DNA of 34,388 bases from a virus, in the IMG/VR virus record IMGVR_UViG_3300021963_000385, positions 1 through 34,388 of that record; one strand, written 5' to 3'. Positions 21,987-29,554 of the stretch are shown in pieces (positions within the stretch are counted from its first letter, which is position 1; every line of letters starts with the position of its first letter). The notes beneath the pieces were generated by a model. The model did no database searches and was not told the DNA's origin. It worked only from the letters and a program-made list of their open reading frames with translations. Position numbers and translations under genes: made by a program.

Positions 21987-22694
21987 ATGGAATACGCAGA
22001 CCAACAAGATCATTGGTTCAACAAGGATAGATCAGAAACAGCTGCAAATAGAATGACTGAAAGACAGGTTAATAGTTTAATAACAACAACGAACCCTGGT
22101 CTAGGTCTAAATATCTATCACAATGTTTTTTCAAGAGAAGATGCAACAAGATATATTTCTACTCTTGAGTCAAATCTGACAGATGGGAAAGTTTATCGAT
22201 GGTCTGAGGCTCAAGTAACAAACTCAACAACGCCAGTTAAAAAAGCTAGAGACTGTGTTGACTTTAGATACAAGCAAGAAAACCTTGGCCCAAGAAATGA
22301 TAACAATGCAGAGTTAATTGATTTGCATCAAGAGATTTATGAAAAGCTTAAGTTGTGTATCGACGACTATTGTAGATACTGGGGAATCAATATAACGTAT
22401 TACGAAGCCTTTAACTTTGTAAAGTATGAAGGAGAAGGAAAGCATTTTAGAATACACGCAGATCATGGCCCAGCCTATAACTGTACAGTATCAGCTGTTA
22501 TCTATATAAACGATGACTATGAGGGCGGAGAACTTCAATTCCCAAGATTAGATAATTTAGTATACACTCCAAAGTCTGGAGACATAGCAGTGTTTCCTTC
22601 AAACTATGTTTATGAACATGCATCTTTGCCAATGAAGAGTGGTACAAAATACTGTGTAGTCGTTATGACTGATTTAAGCAGTAGGTCTCATTAA
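21987..22694 (+). CDS. 2OG-Fe(II) dioxygenase 1, prolyl-4-hydroxylase-like
   Basis: A 235-residue enzyme. Iron ligands are H157 and D159 (FRIHADHGP) and H211 (YEHASLP), and K221 in SGTKY is placed to bind 2-oxoglutarate, as in prolyl-4-hydroxylases. The strand YINDDYEGGELQFP (174-187) and TPKSGDIAVFPS are shared with the other cluster members. The N-terminal 140 residues, with CVDFRYKQ and the segment YYEAFNFVKYEGEG, closely match the enzyme at 23481, so the two are recent paralogues. The substrate is unknown. The stop TAA overlaps the next start as TAATG, coupling it to the DUF6065-like gene. Confidence 0.88.
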   Translation: MEYADQQDHWFNKDRSETAANRMTERQVNSLITTTNPGLGLNIYHNVFSREDATRYISTLESNLTDGKVYRWSEAQVTNSTTPVKKARDCVDFRYKQENLGPRNDNNAELIDLHQEIYEKLKLCIDDYCRYWGINITYYEAFNFVKYEGEGKHFRIHADHGPAYNCTVSAVIYINDDYEGGELQFPRLDNLVYTPKSGDIAVFPSNYVYEHASLPMKSGTKYCVVVMTDLSSRSH

Positions 22695-23476
22695 TGCAAA
22701 ATGAAAATTCAAGCCATTTAATTTTATTTAGAGGGACTAATTCTTCGTTGACAGAGGATAGTCCGTCAGTACCATCTCCAACACAATCAGAGATTCCAGA
22801 TTGGTATAAAGAGGCAGATAGATTTGCAAAGATGCCAAATGGAGAATACTATAAGGCTCCACAAGCAGTTTGTCCATTTCCAAAAGAAGGAACAACTAAT
22901 GACTATGGCATGATTCCAACCTGGAAAGCATGTCCAGCTATTCTAGATGCATTTATGACTGGTTATGTTTTAAAAACCCCTTGCGATATTACATTTTTTA
23001 AAAATGACTATGGAAAGATAGATGTAAAAGTTGAAGACGAAAGATATAGATCTTTTTGTACTAAACGGCCCCCAATGCTGCAATTCAAACATCCAGTTGG
23101 ATATTATGAAGATCATTTTTCATGGTTTCCAGATTGGGGTCTAACTCTTCCAGAAGGATATAGTTGCTTATACATGACTCCAATGAATAGATTCGATTTG
23201 CCATTTTTAAATACAACTGGGATTGTGGATAATGATAAAGTAAATCTTTCTGGGTCTTTCCCATTTTTTATAATAAAAGATTGGGAGGGAACAGTTCCAG
23301 CAGGAACTCCTTACATGCAGATACTTCCATTTAAAAGAGAAAACTGGTATCATGAGAAAGAGTTCTTATCTGAAAGAGAAATACAATTAGAATTTTTTAA
23401 TAACGCTAAAAAATATAGGGTTCCAGATGGTGGAGTCTATAAGGACAAAGTTTGGTCCAGAAGAGAATATAGGTAA
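22694..23476 (+). CDS. DUF6065-like protein (260 aa)
   Basis: A 260-residue protein that begins, after a disordered 30 residues, with IPDWYKEADRFAKMP, then WKACPAILDAFMTGYVLKTPCDITFF near 76-101, HFSWFPDWGLTLPEGYSCLYMTPMNRFDLPF near 137-167 and VPAGTPYMQILPFKRENW near 207-224. This order resembles the phage family DUF6065, whose function is not established; the fold is likely a beta sandwich. A second, more diverged copy lies at 24137. Both alternate with dioxygenase genes and are coupled to them, so a partner or substrate-binding role is plausible (inference). The family name is from memory of sequence pattern, not a search. Confidence 0.6.
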   Translation: MQNENSSHLILFRGTNSSLTEDSPSVPSPTQSEIPDWYKEADRFAKMPNGEYYKAPQAVCPFPKEGTTNDYGMIPTWKACPAILDAFMTGYVLKTPCDITFFKNDYGKIDVKVEDERYRSFCTKRPPMLQFKHPVGYYEDHFSWFPDWGLTLPEGYSCLYMTPMNRFDLPFLNTTGIVDNDKVNLSGSFPFFIIKDWEGTVPAGTPYMQILPFKRENWYHEKEFLSEREIQLEFFNNAKKYRVPDGGVYKDKVWSRREYR

Positions 23477-23480
23477 TATT

Positions 23481-24137
23481 ATGAAAACATGGACAGATAA
23501 AGAAAATCTTGGAAATGGTATTGTTCGCTATTCAAATGTCATCAAACCAGAGTTTGATGTAATCAATCGTTTAGAGAATTTGTTAGCACCAGTTGGAACA
23601 ACAAATAGATATGCTTGGCAGCCAGCATATGTTGGGTATAAAGAATTGATGCCAGACTATAGAGACTGCACAGATTTTAAATTTAAGAAAACTGACTTAC
23701 ATTTTGATAAGAGTGAGACTTCTTTGCAGCTACAAAATTTGTGGCAGGATGTATATGATGCTCAATCTGCTGCAGTTGATGATTATAGACGAGACTATAA
23801 TATCATGGAGTTAAAATACTGGGAAGCATTTAATTTTATTAAGTATGGTCCAGGACAACACTTTCAAGAGCACCATGATCATGGTTTTTCTTACAACTGT
23901 ACTGTTTCTTTAGTTGCTTATCCTAATGATGATTACGAAGGTGGAGAACTTTACTTTAGACTTCAAGATTTAAGCATTAAGCCAAAAGCTGGAGATCTAT
24001 ATATATTCCCATCAAATTTCATGTACCCGCACAGAGCTATGCCAGTTCATAGCGGCACAAAGTATTCAATTGTTACAATGCTTGATTACAATAAAAAGTT
24101 TCACACCCCTGAGATGTATCGACCAGACGAGGACTAA
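23481..24137 (+). CDS. 2OG-Fe(II) dioxygenase 2, prolyl-4-hydroxylase-like
   Basis: A 218-residue enzyme starting at the ATG at 23481, four bases after the previous stop; an in-frame start at 23427 would overlap the upstream gene and is unlikely. Iron ligands are H131 and D133 (QEHHDHG) and H184 (YPHRAMP), with K194 in SGTKY for 2-oxoglutarate. It shares with the enzyme at 21987 the segments RDCTDFKFK, YWEAFNFIKYGPG and YNCTVSLVAY, plus NDDYEGGELYF. These shared extra segments, beyond the catalytic core, mark a gene duplication. Its stop and the next start overlap as TAATG. Confidence 0.88.
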   Translation: MKTWTDKENLGNGIVRYSNVIKPEFDVINRLENLLAPVGTTNRYAWQPAYVGYKELMPDYRDCTDFKFKKTDLHFDKSETSLQLQNLWQDVYDAQSAAVDDYRRDYNIMELKYWEAFNFIKYGPGQHFQEHHDHGFSYNCTVSLVAYPNDDYEGGELYFRLQDLSIKPKAGDLYIFPSNFMYPHRAMPVHSGTKYSIVTMLDYNKKFHTPEMYRPDED

Positions 24138-24862
24138 TGCTTAACATATCTGTTGAAAAATCTATGGACTCAGTAATATCTATAGCGCCAATGTCAATTA
24201 AAAGAAATTGGATGGATGATACACCAGAAAAGCATGCCTATAGATGTTTCCCAGTTACACAAGCAAATATGGTTGGTTGGTACCTGTACTCAGAAAAAGA
24301 TGTTGAGTTTACCTGGAATGGCATTAATGATACGAGCTCAGAAAATGTTCAGATTACAAAGGGGACAGAATTTACTTATTCTGGAAGAGGACAGTCTACT
24401 GTAAGTTTTAATACTGGATTAACTTTTAGAACAGATGAGAATATTAGCCTTTTGACTATAAATCCAGTTAATTATTTTAATGAAGATTTTGAAACAATGT
24501 CTTCATTAATAAGTACATCTTGGCTCGATGTATCTTTACCGTTGGCAATTAAAGCAAGGTCAGCAAATAAAAATATAGTTATAAAGTCTGGTACTCCGTT
24601 AGCAACAATTATTCCTATATCATTAACTGCTATGAATGACACAGAAATTAATATTTTTGATTATTCTGATCCTGATAGAAAAAGAGAGCATGCCCATAGA
24701 TCCTATGGAGAGGCAGCTCAAGAAATAAATAAACAGGGTAAATGGACAGATTGGTATAGGGATGCTGTCAATGAAAAAGGCGAAAGCCTTGGTTCTCATG
24801 AAACAAAGGTAATAAGACTTTCAGTGCTAGACAATACCAAAAAGAGAAATGATATAATGTAA
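24137..24862 (+). CDS. Second DUF6065-like protein (241 aa)
   Basis: A 241-residue protein with the same order of elements as the gene at 22694: HAYRCFPVTQANMVGWYLYSEKDVEFTW near 33-60, FRTDENISLLTINPVNYF near 96-113, SWLDVSLPLAIKA near 129-141 and VIKSGTPLATIIPISL near 147-162. Identity is low but the layout (x-C-P-x5-G-Y/W-x-l-x-x-x-D-v-x-F, then the L-x-x-x-P hairpin, then the P-L-a or P-F-f strand and the G-T-P hairpin) fits a diverged paralogue. The C-terminus is charged and helical. Function is unknown. The stop lies inside the promoter region of the next dioxygenase gene. Confidence 0.55.
   Translation: MLNISVEKSMDSVISIAPMSIKRNWMDDTPEKHAYRCFPVTQANMVGWYLYSEKDVEFTWNGINDTSSENVQITKGTEFTYSGRGQSTVSFNTGLTFRTDENISLLTINPVNYFNEDFETMSSLISTSWLDVSLPLAIKARSANKNIVIKSGTPLATIIPISLTAMNDTEINIFDYSDPDRKREHAHRSYGEAAQEINKQGKWTDWYRDAVNEKGESLGSHETKVIRLSVLDNTKKRNDIM
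24850..24858 (+). promoter_or_regulatory. Extended -10 promoter for dioxygenase 3
   Basis: TGA plus TATAAT (24853-24858), 6 bases before the ATG at 24865 and embedded in the last codons of the preceding gene. A leaderless message starting at the third dioxygenase gene is expected. Confidence 0.6.
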
Positions 24863-24864
24863 TT

Positions 24865-25536
24865 ATGGATATAATGAACATGAGCCACGAAGAAAGAAAG
24901 TCAATCACCCCGTCTGGATTTTTTGGAAATAGCAAAGACATGATAGTTGAGCTAGAAAATTTTATGACTGAAGATGAGATTAATTTTTTAGAAAACGCTG
25001 CTAGAAATATTAAAATTTGGGATGTAACTGAAAGCCATACAAACGAAAACGGCACAGTCATCTATGATGCAGATTATTGGAAGGACAGGGTGGCTAGCAG
25101 ACCTTCTTTAGATAAGAATGATCCAGCCATAGGTCCAGTAATAGAAGGCTTATTTAAAAAGCTTAAGCCAGTAATTGAAAATTTTTATAATGTAGTAGCA
25201 GTTCCAACAGGACAAACAATAGTTAGATGGCTACCAGGACAGTTGCAAAATCCGCATGCAGATAAAGAACTACATGATGGACCTGATGCTGGATTGCCAA
25301 ATGACTTTCCTTACTACGACATAGCAAGTTTATTTTATTTAAACGATGACTACGAAGGCGGAGAACTATATTTCCCATTACAAGGAATTCAGTTCAAGCC
25401 AAAGCGTGGAGCAGCCTACTTCTTCCCAGGAGATAAGAATTTTATACATGGAGTAACTGAAATTAAAAGTGGTATTAGATACACATGTCCATTTTTTTGG
25501 ACAATCATAAAGCACACTGGAGAGAACAAGCCATGA
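24865..25536 (+). CDS. 2OG-Fe(II) dioxygenase 3, prolyl-4-hydroxylase-like
   Basis: A 223-residue enzyme. Iron ligands are H131 and D133 (NPHADKELH) and H195 (FIHGVTE), with R205 in SGIRY as the likely 2-oxoglutarate contact, where cluster members 1, 2 and 5 have Lys. The strand YLNDDYEGGELYFP and KPKRGAAYFFPG complete the jelly-roll core. The sequence between H131 and the strand (ELHDGPDAGLPNDFPYYD) is longer than in the neighbours and may shape the active site. Three Met codons occur in the first six residues; the one at 24865 is nearest the promoter. The last bases overlap the next gene as ATGA. Confidence 0.88.
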   Translation: MDIMNMSHEERKSITPSGFFGNSKDMIVELENFMTEDEINFLENAARNIKIWDVTESHTNENGTVIYDADYWKDRVASRPSLDKNDPAIGPVIEGLFKKLKPVIENFYNVVAVPTGQTIVRWLPGQLQNPHADKELHDGPDAGLPNDFPYYDIASLFYLNDDYEGGELYFPLQGIQFKPKRGAAYFFPGDKNFIHGVTEIKSGIRYTCPFFWTIIKHTGENKP

Positions 25537-26279
25537 ATTTAATTAAACATACTAATAATATTTTTGTTTATGAAGATTTTCTTTCGCCAGAAGAATGTTC
25601 TGCTGTAATAAAAGTATTGGATAAGCAGGCATCTAATGGAAAGATTTCTTGGATGCCAATTTCTTTTTACGAGTCATACTCTTCAGTTACGCCACAAGAC
25701 GGAGACTCAGAGTTAGAGGAATTTGGTTTGCCATCTAACTTCTTTTCTAATTTAAAGAATAAGTTTATAGAGTCAGTTGCAGAGGTTGGAAATAAAGATG
25801 TGTCTAGTATTTTTGAAATAGGTTTTCACACTCAAAAGTGGGAACCAGGTGCATATGCCAGAATACACTCAGACAATACTGATGAAAAGGGAAATACAGG
25901 TCCTTTTGCTAGAAGTAGATACGCAGCATTTTTATATCTTAATGATGATTTTGAGGGTGGCTTACTAAGTTTTCCTTCCCAGAATTTAACAATTAGACCA
26001 AAGGTAGGAATGCTTGCGGCATTCGACGGAGGTTTTGAAAATATGCATGAGGTTACTATAATTACAAAAGGAACAAGATATACAATTGGATCTTTCTGGG
26101 ATGATAGAGCAGAATCAGATTATCCTCAAGAAGTTAGAGATGCTTGGGCAGAAGAAATGAAGAAGATTAGAGAGGCTCAAGAAGTTGAAAGATCAGAATG
26201 GCAAGAGTTATTAAAAGAAGGATATAAGCTTGATTTAGATGGACAAAAGTATAAATTTAAAGGAGACGATAATGAATAG
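25533..26279 (+). CDS. 2OG-Fe(II) dioxygenase 4, prolyl-4-hydroxylase-like
   Basis: A 248-residue enzyme. Iron ligands are H112 and D114 (ARIHSDNTD) and H172 (ENMHEVT), with R182 in KGTRY. The strand YLNDDFEGGLLSFP and RPKVGMLAAFDGG are typical. After the core, a charged helical tail of about 55 residues (residues 192-247, ending LDGQKYKFKGDDNE) is present in no other cluster member and may bind a partner. I start it at the ATG at 25533, which overlaps the previous stop (ATGA); an in-frame start 48 bases earlier lies inside the upstream gene and is unlikely. The gene overlaps the next one by eight bases. Confidence 0.88.
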   Translation: MNLIKHTNNIFVYEDFLSPEECSAVIKVLDKQASNGKISWMPISFYESYSSVTPQDGDSELEEFGLPSNFFSNLKNKFIESVAEVGNKDVSSIFEIGFHTQKWEPGAYARIHSDNTDEKGNTGPFARSRYAAFLYLNDDFEGGLLSFPSQNLTIRPKVGMLAAFDGGFENMHEVTIITKGTRYTIGSFWDDRAESDYPQEVRDAWAEEMKKIREAQEVERSEWQELLKEGYKLDLDGQKYKFKGDDNE

Positions 26280-26961
26280 AGAAGTATTAGAAGAAAAGAT
26301 TTATTACTATACAGATGTTTTTGAAGATCCAAAAAAGCTACTAGAAGTTATTGAGTCAACTGAGCTTAAAGACTTTGGCAGCTCTATATCAAAATGGTCT
26401 AGCTGGGACTCATGTAGCGGTGAAATGTATAACTATGGAACAGAAAAGATTATCTATGCTAATGAGGAGGAAAAGTCTCAGCCAGCAGACTCTAATGATG
26501 TAAGTTATATTTTTCATGCTATAAATAATGCATTTTATGAAGCATGCAAAGATTACGCCTTAGCACAAGGAGATCAAGAAGAGCCAAATTTCTACCCAGT
26601 TTTTCCAATCAAAAAGTATAAAGCTGGTACATTTATGGGTGCACATTATGATCAACAAGAGGGAGATAAAAGATTAAAGTATTCTATGGTCATGTATTTG
26701 AATGACGACTATGAGGGTGGAGAGCTTTCATTCACGATCAAGTCCCCAGATGCTCCTATTATTGAAGGTAAGCCTTCTGAAGATTTTAATGTAGCCGTTA
26801 TAGAAAATAAAGAAGCTCTAACAGTTTCTATTAAACCAAAGGCTGGAAGTATTGTTATCTTTCCTTCATCACCGCCTTACCACCACACAGCGCATTTAGT
26901 TAAAAGTGGATTTAAGTACATGGTTCCAAGCCACTGGATGTTTAAAAATATAGATGCATAA
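26272..26961 (+). CDS. 2OG-Fe(II) dioxygenase 5, prolyl-4-hydroxylase-like
   Basis: A 229-residue enzyme. Iron ligands are H125 and D127 (MGAHYDQQE) and H205 (YHHTAH), with K215 in SGFKY for 2-oxoglutarate. The strand YLNDDYEGGELSF is followed by an insertion of about 30 residues (KSPDAPIIEGKPSEDFNVAV and onward) before KPKAGSIVIFPS, not found in the other members. It starts at the ATG at 26272, overlapping the end of the previous gene. It ends the cluster: the next gene has its own promoter 33 bases downstream. Confidence 0.87.
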   Translation: MNREVLEEKIYYYTDVFEDPKKLLEVIESTELKDFGSSISKWSSWDSCSGEMYNYGTEKIIYANEEEKSQPADSNDVSYIFHAINNAFYEACKDYALAQGDQEEPNFYPVFPIKKYKAGTFMGAHYDQQEGDKRLKYSMVMYLNDDYEGGELSFTIKSPDAPIIEGKPSEDFNVAVIENKEALTVSIKPKAGSIVIFPSSPPYHHTAHLVKSGFKYMVPSHWMFKNIDA

Positions 26962-26990
26962 CGTTTGCAAAAAGCTCTAGAATATACCTT

Positions 26991-26999
26991 TGATATAAT
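26991..26999 (+). promoter_or_regulatory. Extended -10 promoter for the 56-codon gene
   Basis: TGA plus TATAAT (26994-26999), 6 bases before the ATG at 27006, with no ribosome site. It is one of the leaderless series and is the main support for the small gene it precedes. Confidence 0.6.
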
Positions 27000-27005
27000 T
27001 ATATT

Positions 27006-27176
27006 ATGAGTCCATATACAAGAAGAGCAGGAAAACATTTTTGCAATCAAATGTACTCTCCCTATTTTCAAACAGAAAATTATAAAGAAAGCCATTTAGA
27101 TCTAGAAAAAAAAATAGAACAACGTTATAAAAAGCTTATAGCGTTTATTATGAGAAAGAATAAAAATGTCAATTGA
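27006..27176 (+). CDS. Small basic protein (56 aa)
   Basis: A 56-codon reading frame, MSPYTRRAGKHFCNQMYSPYF at the start in two stretches, then a helical, charged remainder with LDLEKKIEQRYKKLIAF and a basic end (MRKNKNVN). It is supported by a leaderless promoter placed exactly as for the other genes and by a stop that overlaps the start of the next gene by eleven bases. I do not recognise it. The basic composition would suit nucleic-acid or protein binding, but nothing more specific can be said. Confidence 0.55.
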   Translation: MSPYTRRAGKHFCNQMYSPYFQTENYKESHLDLEKKIEQRYKKLIAFIMRKNKNVN

Positions 27177-27396
27177 CTATACAGCACTACTTTCAGTAGA
27201 ACAAAAAAGAGCCATTTTAGAGCAAAGAATTTCACAGTTTGCTGCAGAGGCATATCAACATTCTCTTAACAAGAAGACTTGTGAAGGATTAGAAGATGTT
27301 GAAGGTGCAGAAAATGCACAGAAGTCCTTGCAAATTCTAGAGGCTGCCATAACAGTACATAAGGCAGAACTAGATTCACTTCCATCAGAAGGTTAA
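27166..27396 (+). CDS. Small helical protein of unknown function (76 aa)
   Basis: A 76-residue protein, largely helical with heptad-like spacing (EQKRAILEQRISQFAAEAYQ, then AENAQKSLQILEAAITVHKAEL), suggesting a two-helix coiled coil. It overlaps the end of the 56-codon gene in another frame. The final bases lead straight into the promoter of the LamG-domain gene. The family is not recognised; similar small helical proteins often sit beside tail genes in phages, with unknown roles. Confidence 0.6.
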   Translation: MSIDYTALLSVEQKRAILEQRISQFAAEAYQHSLNKKTCEGLEDVEGAENAQKSLQILEAAITVHKAELDSLPSEG

Positions 27397-27401
27397 TATT
27401 C

Positions 27402-27410
27402 TGATATAAT
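27402..27410 (+). promoter_or_regulatory. Extended -10 promoter for the LamG-domain gene
   Basis: TGA plus TATAAT (27405-27410), then CTATTT and the ATG at 27417. The 6-base gap rules out a Shine-Dalgarno. Confidence 0.62.
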
Positions 27411-27416
27411 CTATTT

Positions 27417-29150
27417 ATGTCTTATAGAGTAAAAGTTTTAAAGGACAATCCAATAGGATTTTGGCCGCTAGATGAATCTTCTGGAACTACTGCAGTGGAT
27501 GCATCTGGTTGCGGAAACGATGGGACATATACAAGCGTAACCTTGCAAAACTTAATTCCTCTAGTTATGGGCGGAACCTATTCTGGAAACATAAATAATT
27601 CTGGATCAATATCTTTACCAGTAACAAAAAACTTTTATGGAACAGCAGTTTCAGGTGGAGGATTTGGAAATATAAAAACTTCAGATAATGATTTTTCTTT
27701 AGAGGTTTGGTTTCGTCCAAATATAACAACATCTAATAGAACAACGATATTCGCAGATGAAACAAACGGTATTGGAATATATTATGAAAATAGTAATATA
27801 TTGTTTAGATTAAACAATGAAGAACTTTACTACAATTTAAATAGCAGAAATAAAGTGTTCCATTTAGTTGCAACATATTCTACAAGCTCAATGCAAATAT
27901 TTGTAGACGGAATATTAGCTTCATCAAAATCAATTTCTGATTTTAAATTTACAAACTCTACTACAGGCCCATTTAAAATTGGGCCAACATTAAATGCATC
28001 AGATTCATTTTTAGTAGAAGCACCAGCTGTTTATAGATACGCTCTTTCAGATAAAAAAGTTGAGTCGCATTATTCATACGGTATTTATCATGTAAACGCA
28101 TTTCAAATAGTAAATCAAGATAACGGGTTTTTCTTTTCCACACACGAAGAAAACCTTAAGCCATCATATGTACACGAGTTTAACCCACAACAAATTGAAC
28201 TTGGAATGACTACTGACACATATTATGAGAGCGACAGAAAGTACATAGGTTTTTATAAGTCTACTGGAGAGAAGTCTTTAATTCTTTTTGATACAATAAT
28301 GTTGCCTTCTACGTTAAATGTTATTTCGTCAAAGATAGAGTGGCAGTCTGATAAAAATATAGTTGTTGAAATGGGAACAGACGGAATTACATATCCTTAT
28401 ACTTTAACAAACAACTCATCTTTGCCATTGTATAATAAGGCAGAAACTCTTGGAAATAGAATTATATATTTAAAGGTAACTTTTACAACATTGGATGCTT
28501 CAAAATATTTTCCTAAATTTTTAAATCTTAGGGTAAAATTTTACGACACAAAAGATCTATATAGCGATAATAGCAAATACTTCATAACCTCTTCTGACGA
28601 ATATGATATAGCATCATTTAATTATCCAACACTTATTAGGATGGACAAGGACGGAGTTCAAACATCAGCCACAGGCGGATTTAAAATAAATTGCGATTTA
28701 AATATAAACACTTTAGAATTTTTCTACAATCCTTCTGCATTGACAGCAAGCACTCTAATAAATAATACCTCTGCAAACCTATCTTGGAATGGTGCTGGAG
28801 CAATTTCTAAAACAAATATAGCAGCCATATATGTAAATGGTGTAGATAGATCCTCAGCCACCTCAGTATCTTCAATTTTCAACGCTAATCAAATTCATCA
28901 TGTTGTCATTAGATTTACCTCTGCAATAACTGGAGATATCAAGTTTAATTATAATACCTCTGGAGGACCGTCAAATTCGTTTAACAATATAGCAATTTAT
29001 CAGAAGGCTTTAAGTGGCACAGAAGCCCTTCGCCACTACTCTGAGTATACATCTAGACCAGTTTTGGCGTCATCAGATTCTGTAATGACCATGACAGATA
29101 ATGGTATAAACTATGCAAATAGCGAATGGATAGTTATTTCAACAAGATAA
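27417..29150 (+). CDS. LamG/concanavalin-like tail protein (577 aa)
   Basis: It starts MSYRVKVLKDNPIGFWPLDESSG, the conserved opening of phage and bacterial laminin-G-like (LamG/Laminin_G_3) domains (W-PLDE-sG, then D-SG-GN-GTY). The first domain runs to about residue 215 with FSLEVWFRP near 93 and LVATYSTSSMQIFVDGILASS near 148. A middle part has beta-rich segments around 300-390, and a second, more diverged LamG-like domain lies near 415-555 (LEFFYNPS, IHHVVIRFTSAITGDIKFNYN, IAIYQKALSGTEALRHY). Such domains bind carbohydrate or protein, so this is probably a minor tail or fibre protein contacting the host surface. Translation is from a leaderless message. Confidence 0.75.
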   Translation: MSYRVKVLKDNPIGFWPLDESSGTTAVDASGCGNDGTYTSVTLQNLIPLVMGGTYSGNINNSGSISLPVTKNFYGTAVSGGGFGNIKTSDNDFSLEVWFRPNITTSNRTTIFADETNGIGIYYENSNILFRLNNEELYYNLNSRNKVFHLVATYSTSSMQIFVDGILASSKSISDFKFTNSTTGPFKIGPTLNASDSFLVEAPAVYRYALSDKKVESHYSYGIYHVNAFQIVNQDNGFFFSTHEENLKPSYVHEFNPQQIELGMTTDTYYESDRKYIGFYKSTGEKSLILFDTIMLPSTLNVISSKIEWQSDKNIVVEMGTDGITYPYTLTNNSSLPLYNKAETLGNRIIYLKVTFTTLDASKYFPKFLNLRVKFYDTKDLYSDNSKYFITSSDEYDIASFNYPTLIRMDKDGVQTSATGGFKINCDLNINTLEFFYNPSALTASTLINNTSANLSWNGAGAISKTNIAAIYVNGVDRSSATSVSSIFNANQIHHVVIRFTSAITGDIKFNYNTSGGPSNSFNNIAIYQKALSGTEALRHYSEYTSRPVLASSDSVMTMTDNGINYANSEWIVISTR

Positions 29151-29194
29151 TTTGTCAATCAGGATGACAAAATATGGACTTTGACTATAAAGAA

Positions 29195-29203
29195 TGGTAA
29201 AAT
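29195..29203 (+). promoter_or_regulatory. Extended -10 promoter for the head-gene run
   Basis: TGG plus TAAAAT (29198-29203), 8 bases before the ATG at 29212. It would drive the small gene and the portal gene. Confidence 0.5.
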
Positions 29204-29211
29204 GATAACCT

Positions 29212-29553
29212 ATGGATATCAATAAAATAAACTCTCAAGTTGTAGAAGATGTCACCAGGCTTGGAATCTATGTTTGGGAAATGCCAGACGGACGCTGGAT
29301 AGGTGACGACGATGGAAACTTTTTATCAGTAACCTCTACAAAAGGAAACCGTTCAAGAATAGACGCATTGGCTAGAGAGGTCCGTTCTTATGGTATTCAT
29401 GATGGTCAGCCAAAATTTTTAGCTGGTCGTAGAAAAATTGATGATGAAGAATTTGAATATCAAAATGAAAGATTAAAGTGGGGCCTGGTACCAGATCCAT
29501 TAGATATTGGAAACCATAAAGATGAAATGAAAAAATTAAGAGGTGGAAAATAA
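29212..29553 (+). CDS. Small protein upstream of the portal (113 aa)
   Basis: A 113-residue protein with the segment GIYVWEMPDGRWIGDDDGNFLSV near 18-40, RIDALAREVRSYGIHDGQPKFLAGRRKIDD and a charged C-terminus (ERLKWGLVPDPLDIGNHKDEMKKLRGGK). It has no membrane segment or Cys. I do not recognise a named family, but its position directly before the portal gene, with stops and starts abutting (its stop lies one base before the portal ATG), suggests a head-assembly or packaging accessory. The GRWIGDDDGNF turn could be a small beta domain. Confidence 0.62.
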   Translation: MDINKINSQVVEDVTRLGIYVWEMPDGRWIGDDDGNFLSVTSTKGNRSRIDALAREVRSYGIHDGQPKFLAGRRKIDDEEFEYQNERLKWGLVPDPLDIGNHKDEMKKLRGGK

Positions 29554-29554
29554 T

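Noticed and set aside
23427-23480. Upstream in-frame start for dioxygenase 2 (and similar extensions at 25485 and 26239)
   Set aside because: Each extension lies inside the preceding gene's coding sequence and adds residues unlike the family; the internal ATGs sit at the operon joints.
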